Below are positions 11,136-20,316 of a stretch of DNA of 64,000 nucleotides, piece by piece. Below the pieces are notes generated by a model, which ran no database searches, was not told the origin of the DNA, and was given only the letters and a program-made list of their open reading frames with translations. Position 1 is the first letter of the stretch. Each line of letters begins with the position of its first letter. A program made the position numbers and the translations under genes. Origin of the DNA: Peribacillus frigoritolerans (GTDB taxonomy: Bacteria > Bacillota > Bacilli > Bacillales > Bacillaceae); NCBI RefSeq assembly GCF_004358755.1, contig NZ_SMZY01000001.1, positions 186,001 to 250,000 on the forward strand, read 5' to 3'.

Positions 11136-11516
11136 TTATTTCGAGGAACCTGACAAATTTACTCCCATTACTCCGCCGAGCATGGCTATAGCAAGGAAAC
11201 CGCCATGATACATCGTCTGCTCCATTGTAAATGTTTTTCCGTAGCCTAAAAATTGAAATAAAAAGATAATTAATGTATAAAGGACGGCTGTTGTGCCCCC
11301 AACCAGCCATCCGCGCTCTTTTCCTTTTCCTCCAGCAATAAAACCTCCGATGAATACGGCTAAAAATGAGAGGCCCAGTATAAACCATTTAATGGCATCT
11401 TCCGTTAAGCCGGTAAATTTAAGCAGCAATGAAAAAAGTAAGCTTGTTGCAAGTGCTGCCACTATAATGCTGGATAACCCGTAAAGAATGGCTTTGCTCC
11501 ATCTTCGCGTTTCGAT
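11136..11516 (-). CDS. yrzE: TIGR04086-type membrane protein (YrzE), apparent non-standard start codon
   Basis: A small integral membrane protein with four predicted hydrophobic helices; the family is conserved next to yajC in Bacillaceae and has no known function. The first ATG/GTG/TTG in frame is GTG 11462, which would cut into the first helix and has no ribosome binding site. A strong AAGGGGGAG at about 11523-11531 is followed in frame by ATT (11522) and then ATC (11516); ATC has the better spacing and gives 126 residues beginning METRRWSKAILYGL. I have used 11516. The alternative is a sequence error in an ATG. Confidence 0.7.
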   Translation of the reverse strand: METRRWSKAILYGLSSIIVAALATSLLFSLLLKFTGLTEDAIKWFILGLSFLAVFIGGFIAGGKGKERGWLVGGTTAVLYTLIIFLFQFLGYGKTFTMEQTMYHGGFLAIAMLGGVMGVNLSGSSK

Positions 11517-11667
11517 TGCAATCTCCCCCTTATCCCTGTCAGCTTGTTTTTGCTCGTCTTATTACCATCCTATTCACGTTAAAACGAAATAGAATCAATT
11601 TGCTTTACATGAAAATGATTTATCCGTTCAAAATAAAACTATCTATGCAAGCAAAGGGGGATATTTG

Positions 11668-12318
11668 GTGGAAGAGTCATTAATCATAGTAGCAAGGACG
11701 ATTTTTTTATATTTCATGATTGTTATTATCTTCAGACTGATGGGAAAAAGGGAAATTGGCGAATTAAGCATTCTTGATCTTGTTGTCTTTTTAATGATCG
11801 CTGAAATGGGAGTCATGGCCATTGAAAATACGGAGGATCCATTAATACATACCATCATTCCCATGTTTCTGCTTCTGGGCATACAGATTGGCCTTGCGTA
11901 TCTGTCCCTTAAAAATCACAAAGTAAGAAAACTGCTCGACGGAAAACCAACAATCATTATTGATAGAGGGAAAATTAATGAGCATGCCATGAAAACGCAG
12001 CGCTATAATTTTGATGATCTTCTCATCCAGCTCAGGGAAAAGGAAATTAACGACATCAGCGAAGTTGATTTTGCCATTCTCGAACCATCAGGAAAGCTGT
12101 CTGTTATTAAAAAAGAACATGAGCATGAGCATCAAGAGCTGCAGCTGCCGTTAATTATTGACGGATCCATTCAGGAAGAGAACTTGTACCGCATTGGCAA
12201 AACAAACTTCTGGCTCCGGCAGCAGCTTAGGGATCTTGGCTATTTTGATATCAAAAATATCTCTTTTTGCACACATAATAAAGGTGCATTTTTCATCGAT
12301 TTGAGAGATGAAAAATAA
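11668..12318 (+). CDS. yrbG: DUF421/YetF-family membrane protein
   Basis: The 216-residue protein has three N-terminal membrane helices with the family signature [27 protein letters not shown] (about residues 22-48), then a soluble DUF421 domain with [37 protein letters not shown] (about 90-126), typical of YetF and YrbG. A His/Glu-rich [10 protein letters not shown] segment lies at about 150-159. The role of the family is not established. AAAGGGGG ends at 11660, making GTG 11668 a better-spaced start than TTG 11665. The gene faces spoVB, with the stops only 3 bases apart and no terminator visible between them. Confidence 0.85.
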   Translation: MEESLIIVARTIFLYFMIVIIFRLMGKREIGELSILDLVVFLMIAEMGVMAIENTEDPLIHTIIPMFLLLGIQIGLAYLSLKNHKVRKLLDGKPTIIIDRGKINEHAMKTQRYNFDDLLIQLREKEINDISEVDFAILEPSGKLSVIKKEHEHEHQELQLPLIIDGSIQEENLYRIGKTNFWLRQQLRDLGYFDIKNISFCTHNKGAFFIDLRDEK

Positions 12319-12321
12319 TCA

Positions 12322-13884
12322 TCAGCGGGGTGCAAGCTTGGAAAGAGTGTTTCCTATATAAGGTATCCTTTTTATTTCTTCCTTGTGAACTAATCGGAAG
12401 ATGACCAGAAGGATGCAGTAAACCGTAAAAGTAAACAAAACCGAAATGATTAACTTTTTTCCCATGCCGAGAGAAAGCAGCCGGTAGAAATAAAAACCTG
12501 CTATGCCGGAGAGAATCATAGTCAAAAAGCACTTGGCATATTCCCCAATCCGTATCGAAAGAGAGATTACCTTCATGACGGTTGCTAAATGAAGCAGCGT
12601 GACAAGCATAATCCCTGCTACAATGGCAAGGGCGGCTCCCATGATTCCAAGAGATGGCCGCGTTGCTAAAAGAAAGATCAGGGCTGTTTTAATAGCAGAG
12701 CCGACAAAGCTGTTAATCATGGCGGCTTTTGCCAAGTTTAGAGCCTGCAAAACTGCTTGAAGAGGTCCCTGAAAATAGTAAAAGATAAAAAAGGGAGCCA
12801 TAACCTGAACAAAGATGGCGGCGTGGCTGCTTCCGTACATAACCGTCATCATTGGCCCCGCATAGATATATAAAATAACTACTGCGAACCCGCCTGTCAC
12901 AAGAGACAATCTGAACGCCTGCTGAAGTCTGTGCTGGACAAGGTGCAGCTTTTTTTGTGCCATAGCTTCGCTGATTGCAGGGACAAGTGCAGTTGATAAG
13001 GAATAGGTAATAAATGACGGCAGCATAAGAAGCGGAAGGGCATACCCTGTCAATTCACCGTACTGTCTAGTTGCCATCGCTGCTGTAAATCCTGCTATAG
13101 CCAAGCTTTGAGCCACAACAATCGGCTCAAAAAACCAGGCTATGGAACCAATCATGCGGCTTCCGGTTGTCGGGAGCGCAATGCTCATTAAGTTTTGGAA
13201 GGTATCTTTTCCTTCGTGGAGAGATTTAAAGAACTTCCTTCGGATTTTAAATTTCTTTTTCATTTTAAACATGGAGAATAAATAGAGGAGTGAGATCAGT
13301 TCTCCAATGACGGCAGATGCCATGGCTCCTGCTGCTGCATACTCAATTCCATATGGCAGGAATGTTTTTGTGAAAACCGCGATTAATGAAATTCGGACGA
13401 TTTGTTCAAGTACCTGTGAGATCGCTGCAGGACGCATGTTCTGCTTTCCTTGAAAATATCCTCTTAGAACGGATGAAATGGCGATAATTGGAACAACCGG
13501 TGTTATGGCAAGAAGAGGATACAGTGTTCTTGGGTCAGTCAGTAAAGAATTTGATAAATAGGGAGCGAGAAGAACGATGGTAGGAGTAAATATAAGACTG
13601 AGTGTTCCTGTAATGGCAAGAGAGACAATCAGGATTTTTTTGATTTTCCGCTGATTTCCCTCAGCTTCTGCTTCCGCAACTAATTTTGATATCGCAACAG
13701 GCAAACCGAACTGGGTAATCGTAATAATCAGAACCAGTGTAGGCATCGCCATCATATACAGCCCAACGCCTTCTTCCCCGATAAAACGAGCCACAACAAT
13801 CCGGTTTATAAAGCCCAGAACCCTTGTAATCAGACCGGCCGCAATCAATATTAACGTTCCCTGTAAAAATGTTTGCTTTGACAT
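12322..13884 (-). CDS. spoVB: Stage V sporulation protein B, MATE/MOP-superfamily lipid flippase
   Basis: SpoVB is a polytopic membrane protein of the MurJ/oligosaccharide-flippase superfamily required for spore cortex peptidoglycan synthesis, presumably moving lipid II in the mother-cell-derived outer forespore membrane. The frame is open to 13986, but the family start MSKQTFLQGTLILIAAGLITRVLGFINRI begins at ATG 13884, giving 520 residues (518 in B. subtilis). About 14 hydrophobic helices are visible. Its position between yrbG and comN is that of B. subtilis. A SigE promoter is expected in 13885-13960, but I could not place one confidently. Confidence 0.95.
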   Translation of the reverse strand: MSKQTFLQGTLILIAAGLITRVLGFINRIVVARFIGEEGVGLYMMAMPTLVLIITITQFGLPVAISKLVAEAEAEGNQRKIKKILIVSLAITGTLSLIFTPTIVLLAPYLSNSLLTDPRTLYPLLAITPVVPIIAISSVLRGYFQGKQNMRPAAISQVLEQIVRISLIAVFTKTFLPYGIEYAAAGAMASAVIGELISLLYLFSMFKMKKKFKIRRKFFKSLHEGKDTFQNLMSIALPTTGSRMIGSIAWFFEPIVVAQSLAIAGFTAAMATRQYGELTGYALPLLMLPSFITYSLSTALVPAISEAMAQKKLHLVQHRLQQAFRLSLVTGGFAVVILYIYAGPMMTVMYGSSHAAIFVQVMAPFFIFYYFQGPLQAVLQALNLAKAAMINSFVGSAIKTALIFLLATRPSLGIMGAALAIVAGIMLVTLLHLATVMKVISLSIRIGEYAKCFLTMILSGIAGFYFYRLLSLGMGKKLIISVLFTFTVYCILLVIFRLVHKEEIKRIPYIGNTLSKLAPR

Positions 13885-14026
13885 GGCTTTCCCTGCCTTC
13901 TCAAATAGCTTGTAATCATATACAATTACTATATGCGCTATGATTGGCCAAGCATGACAAGTATGTTCAAGCAGAGGCTTATTCAAAATAAATTATCCCG
14001 CAAATGTTCAGGTGAAGGAGCGTGTC

Positions 14027-14323
14027 ATGATGGAAAAAGATGAAATCGAAAAATACCGCCATCACGTAAAGCCGGCGCTAGTCAGCAAAGCAGAGGAATT
14101 TAAAATTCTTGATTACGGCGAGGTGACAGTAGAAGAGCTTTGGAATTTCCTAAGAAATAAAAAGTGGAAGAAAAAGAATGAACTGATGGTATATGAAATG
14201 GTTGCTGATATAATGGCAATCAAGCCAAACGAATTCATGACATTTGCTACGATTGAATCCTATAAGGCGGGCAGCTGGTTTGAAAGCGAAGAAGGCAAAA
14301 AGCTTGGTATAAGTGAAGGATAA
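14027..14323 (+). CDS. comN: Post-transcriptional regulator ComN
   Basis: A 98-residue soluble protein matching the post-transcriptional regulator family (YrzD/ComN), which in B. subtilis acts on the comE competence mRNA and interacts with DivIVA. Visible features are the N-terminal EIEKYRHHVKPALVSKAEEFKILDYGEVTVEELWNFL and the C-terminal MAIKPNEFMTFATIESYKAGSWFE. An upstream in-frame GTG at 14012 exists; GAAGGAG at 14014-14020 fits ATG 14027. It lies divergently from spoVB and 37 bases before secDF. Confidence 0.88.
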   Translation: MMEKDEIEKYRHHVKPALVSKAEEFKILDYGEVTVEELWNFLRNKKWKKKNELMVYEMVADIMAIKPNEFMTFATIESYKAGSWFESEEGKKLGISEG

Positions 14324-14360
14324 TACATATTGAATGGTTTTTCTTTAAGGAGGAAACAAC

Positions 14361-16610
14361 ATGATGAAAAAAGGACGCATTATTGCTTTTTTCTTACTCG
14401 TCCTTTGCGTAGGCAGTTTGATTGGGACATTTGGAAACAAGGCCGCAGATAATATTTTGCTTGGTCTAGATCTGCAGGGCGGATTTGAAATTCTTTATGA
14501 TGTTGAGCCCGCTAACGAAGGCGATAAAATTGACCGCAATGCCCTTGTCAGTACTGTGAATGCTCTGCAGAAGAGAGCAAATGTGCTTGGTGTAAGTGAA
14601 CCTAACATCCAAATCGAAGGGGAAAACAGAATCAGAGTTCAGCTTGCAGGAGTTAAGGACCAAAGCCAGGCAAGGGAAATTCTCTCCACTCAGGCAGAGC
14701 TCACATTCCGGGATGTAAATGATAAAGTCATGATGAATGGTTCGGATCTTGTGGAAGGTGCATCTAAACAGACCTTTGATCCAGATACACAAGAACCTAT
14801 TGTGGCAGTTAAACTTAAGGATGCTGCAAAGTTTAAAAACGTAACAGAGCAAATCGTGGCAATGCAGCCTGAAAATCAGCTTGTTATTTGGCTTGATTAT
14901 GAAGAAGGCGACTCATATAAAGAAGAAGTTGCAAAAGAATCTCCGAAATTTCTATCAAATCCAAACGTCGGGGAAGTTTTTAATACAACCGATGTAACAA
15001 TTACAGGACAGTTTACAGTTGAAGAAGCAAAAGATCTTGCCAATCTTCTAAATGCCGGCTCACTTCCTGTTAAACTCGATGAAACCTATTCTACTTCGGT
15101 AGGAGCGCAGTTTGGTGAAGAAGCCCTGCAGAAAACGGTTCTTGCGGGAGTTATAGGAATCGGCTTTATTTTCTTATTTATGCTCTATTTCTATCGATTA
15201 CCGGGCGTCATTGCAATCGTAACTTTAAGCGCATATCTCTATCTTGTTCTTCAAGTTTTTGATTGGATGAACGGTGTTTTAACACTTCCGGGTATAGCAG
15301 CACTGATCTTGGGAGTCGGTATGGCAGTAGATGCCAATATCATTACATACGAAAGAATTAAAGAGGAAATCAAGCTTGGCAAGTCCATCAGATCTGCGTA
15401 CAGAGCTGGAAACCGGCGTTCCTTTGCTACGATTTTCGATGCGAATATCACAACGATGCTTGCAGGCGGTGTGCTGTTTTTCTTTGGAACAAGTGCTGTA
15501 AAAGGATTTGCAACCAGTCTTGTACTAAGTATCCTAGTCAGCTTTTTAACATCTGTTTTCTTAAGCAGAATCTTGCTTGGGTTACTGGTTGAAAGCAAGT
15601 GGCTTGATAAAAAGCCAGGGTATTTCGGTGTGAATAAGAATGACATTATTGATTTAAGCAAATCCACTGAAGATGTTGATGCCCCAACAAAGTTTGATAA
15701 GGTTGACTTTGTTAAGCACCGGAAAAAATTCTTTGTTGCATCAGGTATATTGCTTGCTGTCGGGGTGGTTGTCCTTTTAGTATTCAGATTGAATCTTGGC
15801 ATTGACTTTTCAAGCGGAACCCGCATAGAGATTGGAGCGGAAAAGACTTTAACCGCTGAAGAAATAGAAAAAGAGCTTGCGAATCTTGATCTTGAGGCGA
15901 AGGATATCGTATTATCCGGAAACCAAAATCAAATCGCTGTAGCCAGATTTATCGGAGTACTTGATAAAGATGAGATAGCTGAGGTAAAAGAGTATTTCAA
16001 TGAAAAATATGGAAAAGATCCAAGCGTCAGTACAGTTTCTCCGACTGTCGGGAAAGAATTGGCAAGAAACGCGATGTACGGTGTATTAATCGCTTCGCTT
16101 GGAATCATTATCTATGTTTCTTTGCGATTTGAATATAAGATGGCGGTAGCTGCAGTGCTTGCTCTGCTCTATGATGCATTCTTCATTATCGCTGTTTTCA
16201 GTATTACCCGTCTGGAAGTGGATGTTACGTTTATTGCAGCGGTGCTGACAATAGTCGGTTATTCAATCAATGACACGATCGTGACCTTTGACAGGATTCG
16301 AGAACTATATAAAAAGACAAAAGTGAAAACGTATGATGATCTGAAAAGCATTGTGAACCGAAGCTTGCAGCAGACATTTACACGCTCTATAAATACTATA
16401 CTCACAGTCGTTTTCTGTGTAATTGCCTTGATGATCTTCGGAAGTGAGTCCATTCGAAACTTCTCCATTGCTTTGCTGATAGGATTAATTTCAGGTGCTT
16501 ACTCATCTCTGTTCATCGCAGCGCAGCTTTGGATGATCTGGAAATGGAAAGAAATTCAAAAGAAAAGCAAGATGAAAAAAGTTCAGGATCACGATGAACC
16601 AGTCGTATAA
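14361..16610 (+). CDS. secDF: Fused protein-export membrane protein SecDF
   Basis: SecD and SecF fused in one 749-residue polypeptide, as in Bacillus. It uses the proton motive force to help proteins emerge from SecYEG. The SecD half starts with a membrane helix and GLDLQGGFEILYDVE (about residues 35-49), then a large extracellular P1 domain, followed by helices with ALILGVGMAVDANIITYERIKEE (about 315-337). The SecF half begins near residue 450, with NLGIDFSSGTRIEIG (about 477-491) and IVGYSINDTIVTFDRIRE (about 631-648). ATG 14361 follows AAGGAGGAAACAAC. Confidence 0.97.
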   Translation: MMKKGRIIAFFLLVLCVGSLIGTFGNKAADNILLGLDLQGGFEILYDVEPANEGDKIDRNALVSTVNALQKRANVLGVSEPNIQIEGENRIRVQLAGVKDQSQAREILSTQAELTFRDVNDKVMMNGSDLVEGASKQTFDPDTQEPIVAVKLKDAAKFKNVTEQIVAMQPENQLVIWLDYEEGDSYKEEVAKESPKFLSNPNVGEVFNTTDVTITGQFTVEEAKDLANLLNAGSLPVKLDETYSTSVGAQFGEEALQKTVLAGVIGIGFIFLFMLYFYRLPGVIAIVTLSAYLYLVLQVFDWMNGVLTLPGIAALILGVGMAVDANIITYERIKEEIKLGKSIRSAYRAGNRRSFATIFDANITTMLAGGVLFFFGTSAVKGFATSLVLSILVSFLTSVFLSRILLGLLVESKWLDKKPGYFGVNKNDIIDLSKSTEDVDAPTKFDKVDFVKHRKKFFVASGILLAVGVVVLLVFRLNLGIDFSSGTRIEIGAEKTLTAEEIEKELANLDLEAKDIVLSGNQNQIAVARFIGVLDKDEIAEVKEYFNEKYGKDPSVSTVSPTVGKELARNAMYGVLIASLGIIIYVSLRFEYKMAVAAVLALLYDAFFIIAVFSITRLEVDVTFIAAVLTIVGYSINDTIVTFDRIRELYKKTKVKTYDDLKSIVNRSLQQTFTRSINTILTVVFCVIALMIFGSESIRNFSIALLIGLISGAYSSLFIAAQLWMIWKWKEIQKKSKMKKVQDHDEPVV

Positions 16611-16611
16611 T

Positions 16612-16640
16612 TAGAACCGCGAGAAATCGCGGTTCTTTAA
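16612..16640 (+). terminator. Terminator after secDF
   Basis: GAACCGCGA pairs with TCGCGGTTC around a GAAA tetraloop; the tail is TTTAATT, so the T-run is short. Confidence 0.75.
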
Positions 16641-16671
16641 TTAGAGGTAAGAAAGTAAGTATAAAATTATA

Positions 16672-16760
16672 CGCTTCGATGTCCAGCTCCATCGCCCAGC
16701 TCCTCGGCCAGAACGGATCCTTATCTGTCATGCCTGCCAACGGGCGCTTGCGCTTTTCTT
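16672..16760. repeat. Intergenic dispersed repeat, copy A
   Basis: This stretch shares AGCTCCTCGGCCAGAACGG and CGGATCCTTATCTGTC with copy B at 29940-30050 but in a different arrangement, and ends GCGCTTGCGCTTTTC. Such GC-rich CTAGCTCC...CGCTTTTC pieces recur between genes in Bacillus-type genomes. No coding potential. Confidence 0.7.
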
Positions 16761-16877
16761 ATTCCTGTAACTGGTTAGGATAAGAACATGCTGTAGAACA
16801 TCCCTTTATCCTAATTTGTTTTAGTGAATTCAAAAAAAGGGTAAAAGAAAAGAGATTTTTACGAAGGGGGAAAGAAA

Positions 16878-17222
16878 ATGAAGAGACAATGGAGCTTTAT
16901 ATTTGCGATCCTATTTGCACTTATTGTTGCAATCTTTGCTGTTATAAATGTGGATCCGGTTGAAGTGGACTATTTATTCGGCGAAGCCGAATGGCCTCTG
17001 ATTCTAATTATTCTAGGTTCCGTTCTGCTTGGAGGCCTAATGATTGCTTCTGCAGGATTAACAAGAATTTACGCTCTACAGCGCAATGTGAAAGTTCTTG
17101 AAAAAGAAAAGACAGAATTATTGAATGAAAACGAATCTCTGAAAAAAGATCCTCGTGTTCATGAAACCAACAGCAGTGCTCATGGCGCCAAGCAAATAGG
17201 CCAAACATCAGAGGAATTATAA
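16878..17222 (+). CDS. yrvD: LapA (DUF1049) domain membrane protein
   Basis: A 114-residue protein with two membrane helices (about 5-25 and 39-62) enclosing the NVDPVEVDYLFGEAEWPLILIILGSVLLGG signature of the LapA/DUF1049 family. A coiled-coil tail (LQRNVKVLEKEKTELLNENESLKKD) follows. In other bacteria LapA acts in lipopolysaccharide assembly; the Firmicute role is unknown. ATG 16878 follows GAAGGGGGAAAGAAA. The location between secDF and recJ is that of B. subtilis yrvD. Confidence 0.85.
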   Translation: MKRQWSFIFAILFALIVAIFAVINVDPVEVDYLFGEAEWPLILIILGSVLLGGLMIASAGLTRIYALQRNVKVLEKEKTELLNENESLKKDPRVHETNSSAHGAKQIGQTSEEL

Positions 17223-17230
17223 TTTCCAGT

Positions 17231-17277
17231 TTGTCACCCCTTACCAACTCTAGTATAATAGTGTGGTTAAGGGGTGA
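17231..17277 (+). promoter_or_regulatory. SigA promoter of recJ overlapped by a dyad that includes the ribosome binding site
   Basis: TTGTCA (17231-17236), a 17-base spacer and TATAAT (17254-17259) form a good vegetative promoter. An imperfect inverted repeat, TCACCCCTTACCA (17234-17246) and TGGTTAAGGGGTGA (17264-17277), encloses the -10 box, and its right arm contains the recJ ribosome binding site. Confidence 0.7.
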
Positions 17278-17282
17278 TTTTT

Positions 17283-19631
17283 TTGCTGAAAGCGAAGACT
17301 AGATGGGATATTTCCAAACCCCATCCGGATAAAGCTGATGAATTGATAAATGCGATGAATGTTACGCCTCTGGTTGCTTCTCTGCTGCTAAATCGCGGAA
17401 TTGAGACTGCTGAACAGGCCGACCAATTCCTGAATATTGAAAAGCATGGTTTTTTTGATCCATTCATGCTTCTTGGAATGGACAAAGCTGTTAAGCGTAT
17501 AAACGATGCGATTGCAGAACAAGAAAAGATTTTGATTTTTGGAGATTATGATGCAGATGGAGTGAGTTCTACGACTGTTCTGCTTGAAACGCTAAACTCA
17601 CTCGGAGCTAATGCTGATTTTTATATACCTAACCGATTTACTGAAGGCTACGGTCCTAATGAGATGGCTTTCCGACATGCTCATGAGGAGGGCTTTTCTT
17701 TAATCATTACTGTAGATACAGGGATCTCGGCCGTGAATGAAGCGGCTCTTGCTAAAGAGCTTGGCGTTGATCTGATCATAACCGATCATCATGAACCGGG
17801 ACCGGTTCTTCCTGATGCGTACGCGATCATTCATCCAAAGCAGCCTGACTGCCAATATCCTTTTAAAGAGCTAGCCGGTGTTGGTGTAGCTTTTAAGCTT
17901 GCCCATGCACTGCTTGGGAAGGCTCCGGAGCATCTGCTTGAAGTTGCTGCAATAGGAACCATCGCCGATCTTGTTCCGCTTCACGGGGAAAATCGTCTGA
18001 TTGCACGCCTTGGAATTCAGCAATTAAAACGAACAGAACGAAAAGGGTTAAAAGCGCTGCTTAAAGTAGCAGGAGCTGAAGGAAAAGATGTAAATGAAGA
18101 GACGATCGGTTTTGCGATCGGGCCGCGGATAAATGCCGTAGGGAGGCTTGCGTCTGCTGATCCGGCCGTTCATCTCCTTATGACAGAAGACGCTGATGAG
18201 GCTCAAAGTCTTGCAAAAGACATTGACCTGCTCAATAAAGAAAGACAGAAAATCGTCTCGCAAATTACCGAAGAAGCGACCCAGCAGGTAGAATCCATGT
18301 ATCCGATTGAGGAAAATCCGGTGCTTGTTCTTGCAAAAGAAGATTGGAACCCCGGGGTTGTCGGGATAGTAGCTTCGAGAATGGTAGAGAAATATTATCG
18401 GCCTACAATTATCTTGAGTATTGATCACGAAAAGGGAATTGCTAAAGGATCTGCAAGAAGCATAGCCGGTTTTGATTTATTTGCTAATTTGTCAACGTGC
18501 CGGGAGATCCTGCCGCATTTCGGAGGACATCCAATGGCTGCTGGTATGACTCTTAACATAGAAGATGTTGATCAATTGAGACAGCGTTTGAATGCTCTTG
18601 CAACTGAGAAGCTGACTGAAGAAGACTTCATTCCCCTTAAAAAAATTGATGCGGAATGTGCTTTAACGGAAATTACTACAGACTCCATCGAAGAAATCGG
18701 ACTGCTTGCTCCATTTGGAATGAGCAATCCCAAGCCTCTCTTCCTCCTTGACTCCGTTGGGCTGGGATCAATGAGGAAAATAGGTTCAGATCAAACACAT
18801 TTGAAGCTTGCTGTTGAACAAAATCATCAGCAGCTCGATTGTATCGGATTTGGATTCGGGCATCTGCACGATCATATGGCACCTCTTGCAAAACTATCAA
18901 TGGTTGGAGAATTATCTATTAATGAATGGAATAACTTCCGGAAACCGCAATTCATGATCCAGGATCTGGCTGTAAATGAATGGCAGCTGTTTGATGCTAG
19001 AGGAACCCGCAATCTTCAGAAAGCTGTTGAAAAAATGAATGACAAAAAAAATGTCCATATTGTTTTCCAAAAGGAAACACTCACTTTGCTTGAAGGGCTG
19101 AACCTTAATCTTCTATTTTTGGAAAACGGCCAAGGGGCAGAAGGTTTGGATTTAAAGGATAAATATGTCACGTTCATTGATACGCCATCTTCAATAGACC
19201 ATCTGAATGCTCTTTTTGAACAGGCGCGTCCTGACCGGATTTATGCTATTTTCCATCAGCATACGGAACATTTTTTTGCCACAATCCCAACAAGGGAACA
19301 TTTTAAATGGTATTATGGATTTTTGAAACAAAAAGGGACATTTGACTTAAAAAAACACGCAGAAGCGCTTGCCAGACATAAAGGCTGGTCAAATGAAACA
19401 ATAGATTTCATGTCACAGGTGTTTTTTGACCTGGAATTTGCTACAATAGAGAATGGCATTATTTCTGTCAATCATCATCCGCCAAAAAGAGATCTAGCCG
19501 AATCTACTGCGTATGCTTCCAAGCTTCAGCAATTAGAGCTTGAAAATACGCTGCTATATTCGTCATACCAGGATTTGAAAACATGGTTTGATGAAAGAAT
19601 GAAACTATCGTCAACGCTTGTCAATGCATGA
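17283..19631 (+). CDS. recJ: Single-stranded-DNA-specific 5'-3' exonuclease RecJ
   Basis: RecJ degrades single-stranded DNA 5'-3' in recombination and mismatch or base excision repair. The DHH phosphoesterase core shows DYDADG at residues 88-93 and TDHHEPG at 167-173; the DHHA1 domain carries [10 protein letters not shown] (about 411-420). An OB-fold and a long C-terminal Bacillus-type extension bring it to 782 residues. GTG 17274 is in frame but lies within the ribosome binding site AAGGGGTGA, so TTG 17283 is taken as the start. It leads a probable recJ-apt group. Confidence 0.95.
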   Translation: MLKAKTRWDISKPHPDKADELINAMNVTPLVASLLLNRGIETAEQADQFLNIEKHGFFDPFMLLGMDKAVKRINDAIAEQEKILIFGDYDADGVSSTTVLLETLNSLGANADFYIPNRFTEGYGPNEMAFRHAHEEGFSLIITVDTGISAVNEAALAKELGVDLIITDHHEPGPVLPDAYAIIHPKQPDCQYPFKELAGVGVAFKLAHALLGKAPEHLLEVAAIGTIADLVPLHGENRLIARLGIQQLKRTERKGLKALLKVAGAEGKDVNEETIGFAIGPRINAVGRLASADPAVHLLMTEDADEAQSLAKDIDLLNKERQKIVSQITEEATQQVESMYPIEENPVLVLAKEDWNPGVVGIVASRMVEKYYRPTIILSIDHEKGIAKGSARSIAGFDLFANLSTCREILPHFGGHPMAAGMTLNIEDVDQLRQRLNALATEKLTEEDFIPLKKIDAECALTEITTDSIEEIGLLAPFGMSNPKPLFLLDSVGLGSMRKIGSDQTHLKLAVEQNHQQLDCIGFGFGHLHDHMAPLAKLSMVGELSINEWNNFRKPQFMIQDLAVNEWQLFDARGTRNLQKAVEKMNDKKNVHIVFQKETLTLLEGLNLNLLFLENGQGAEGLDLKDKYVTFIDTPSSIDHLNALFEQARPDRIYAIFHQHTEHFFATIPTREHFKWYYGFLKQKGTFDLKKHAEALARHKGWSNETIDFMSQVFFDLEFATIENGIISVNHHPPKRDLAESTAYASKLQQLELENTLLYSSYQDLKTWFDERMKLSSTLVNA

Positions 19632-19647
19632 GGAGGACAAACTTAAT

Positions 19648-20160
19648 ATGGATTTAAAGAAATATGTAACAGTGGTTCCGGATTATCCGAAGCCGGGCAT
19701 TCAGTTTAAAGATATTACTACGCTAATGGACAATGGGGATGCATACCGCTATGCAACAGATCAAATTGTTGAATATGCGCGCAAGCAAAACATTGATATA
19801 ATTGTAGGACCGGAAGCACGCGGATTTATTATCGGCTGTCCTGTAGCTTATTCACTTGGAGTAGGCTTTGCGCCTGTCCGCAAAGAAGGCAAGCTTCCCC
19901 GCGAAGTTGTTCGCGTAGAGTATGGTCTTGAGTATGGCAAAGATGTGCTTACTATGCATAAAGATGCCATCAAACCAGGTCAGCGCGTGCTGATCACAGA
20001 TGATTTGCTTGCTACAGGAGGAACAATCGAAGCAACGATTAAATTGGTGGAAGAGCTTGGCGGAGTCGTTGCCGGCATTGCTTTCTTAATTGAATTAAGC
20101 TACCTTGACGGACGCAGCAAATTGGATGATTACGATATTTTGACACTGATGAAATTTTAA
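19648..20160 (+). CDS. apt: Adenine phosphoribosyltransferase
   Basis: Apt salvages adenine with PRPP to AMP. The 170 residues match B. subtilis exactly in length. The PRPP motif [13 protein letters not shown] is at 114-126, and the adenine-specific segments [15 protein letters not shown] (12-26) and [14 protein letters not shown] (54-67) are present. An upstream in-frame ATG at 19618 lies inside recJ; GAGGAGGA at 19630-19637 selects ATG 19648. It is followed by a terminator and then by relA; this apt-relA neighbourhood is conserved. Confidence 0.97.
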   Translation: MDLKKYVTVVPDYPKPGIQFKDITTLMDNGDAYRYATDQIVEYARKQNIDIIVGPEARGFIIGCPVAYSLGVGFAPVRKEGKLPREVVRVEYGLEYGKDVLTMHKDAIKPGQRVLITDDLLATGGTIEATIKLVEELGGVVAGIAFLIELSYLDGRSKLDDYDILTLMKF

Positions 20161-20167
20161 TCACATA

Positions 20168-20200
20168 GGGAAAAGCACTCGGGAATGGGTGCTTTTTCTA
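20168..20200 (+). terminator. Terminator after apt
   Basis: AAAAGCAC pairs with GTGCTTTT around a ten-base loop, followed by further T residues. Confidence 0.8.
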
Positions 20201-20316
20201 TATTAAGGCAGGTACCAGCCATTAATTGGGCACAGAAAAGTCAGTATTTCTCTTTACTTCTTCTGTGTTTTTCATGATAATAGGTACAATAAAGTTTTCA
20301 TTGTAAAGGTGATTCC

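Noticed and set aside
11293-11484. 63-residue plus-strand ORF opposite yrzE
   Set aside because: Complement of the yrzE coding sequence, no ribosome binding site.
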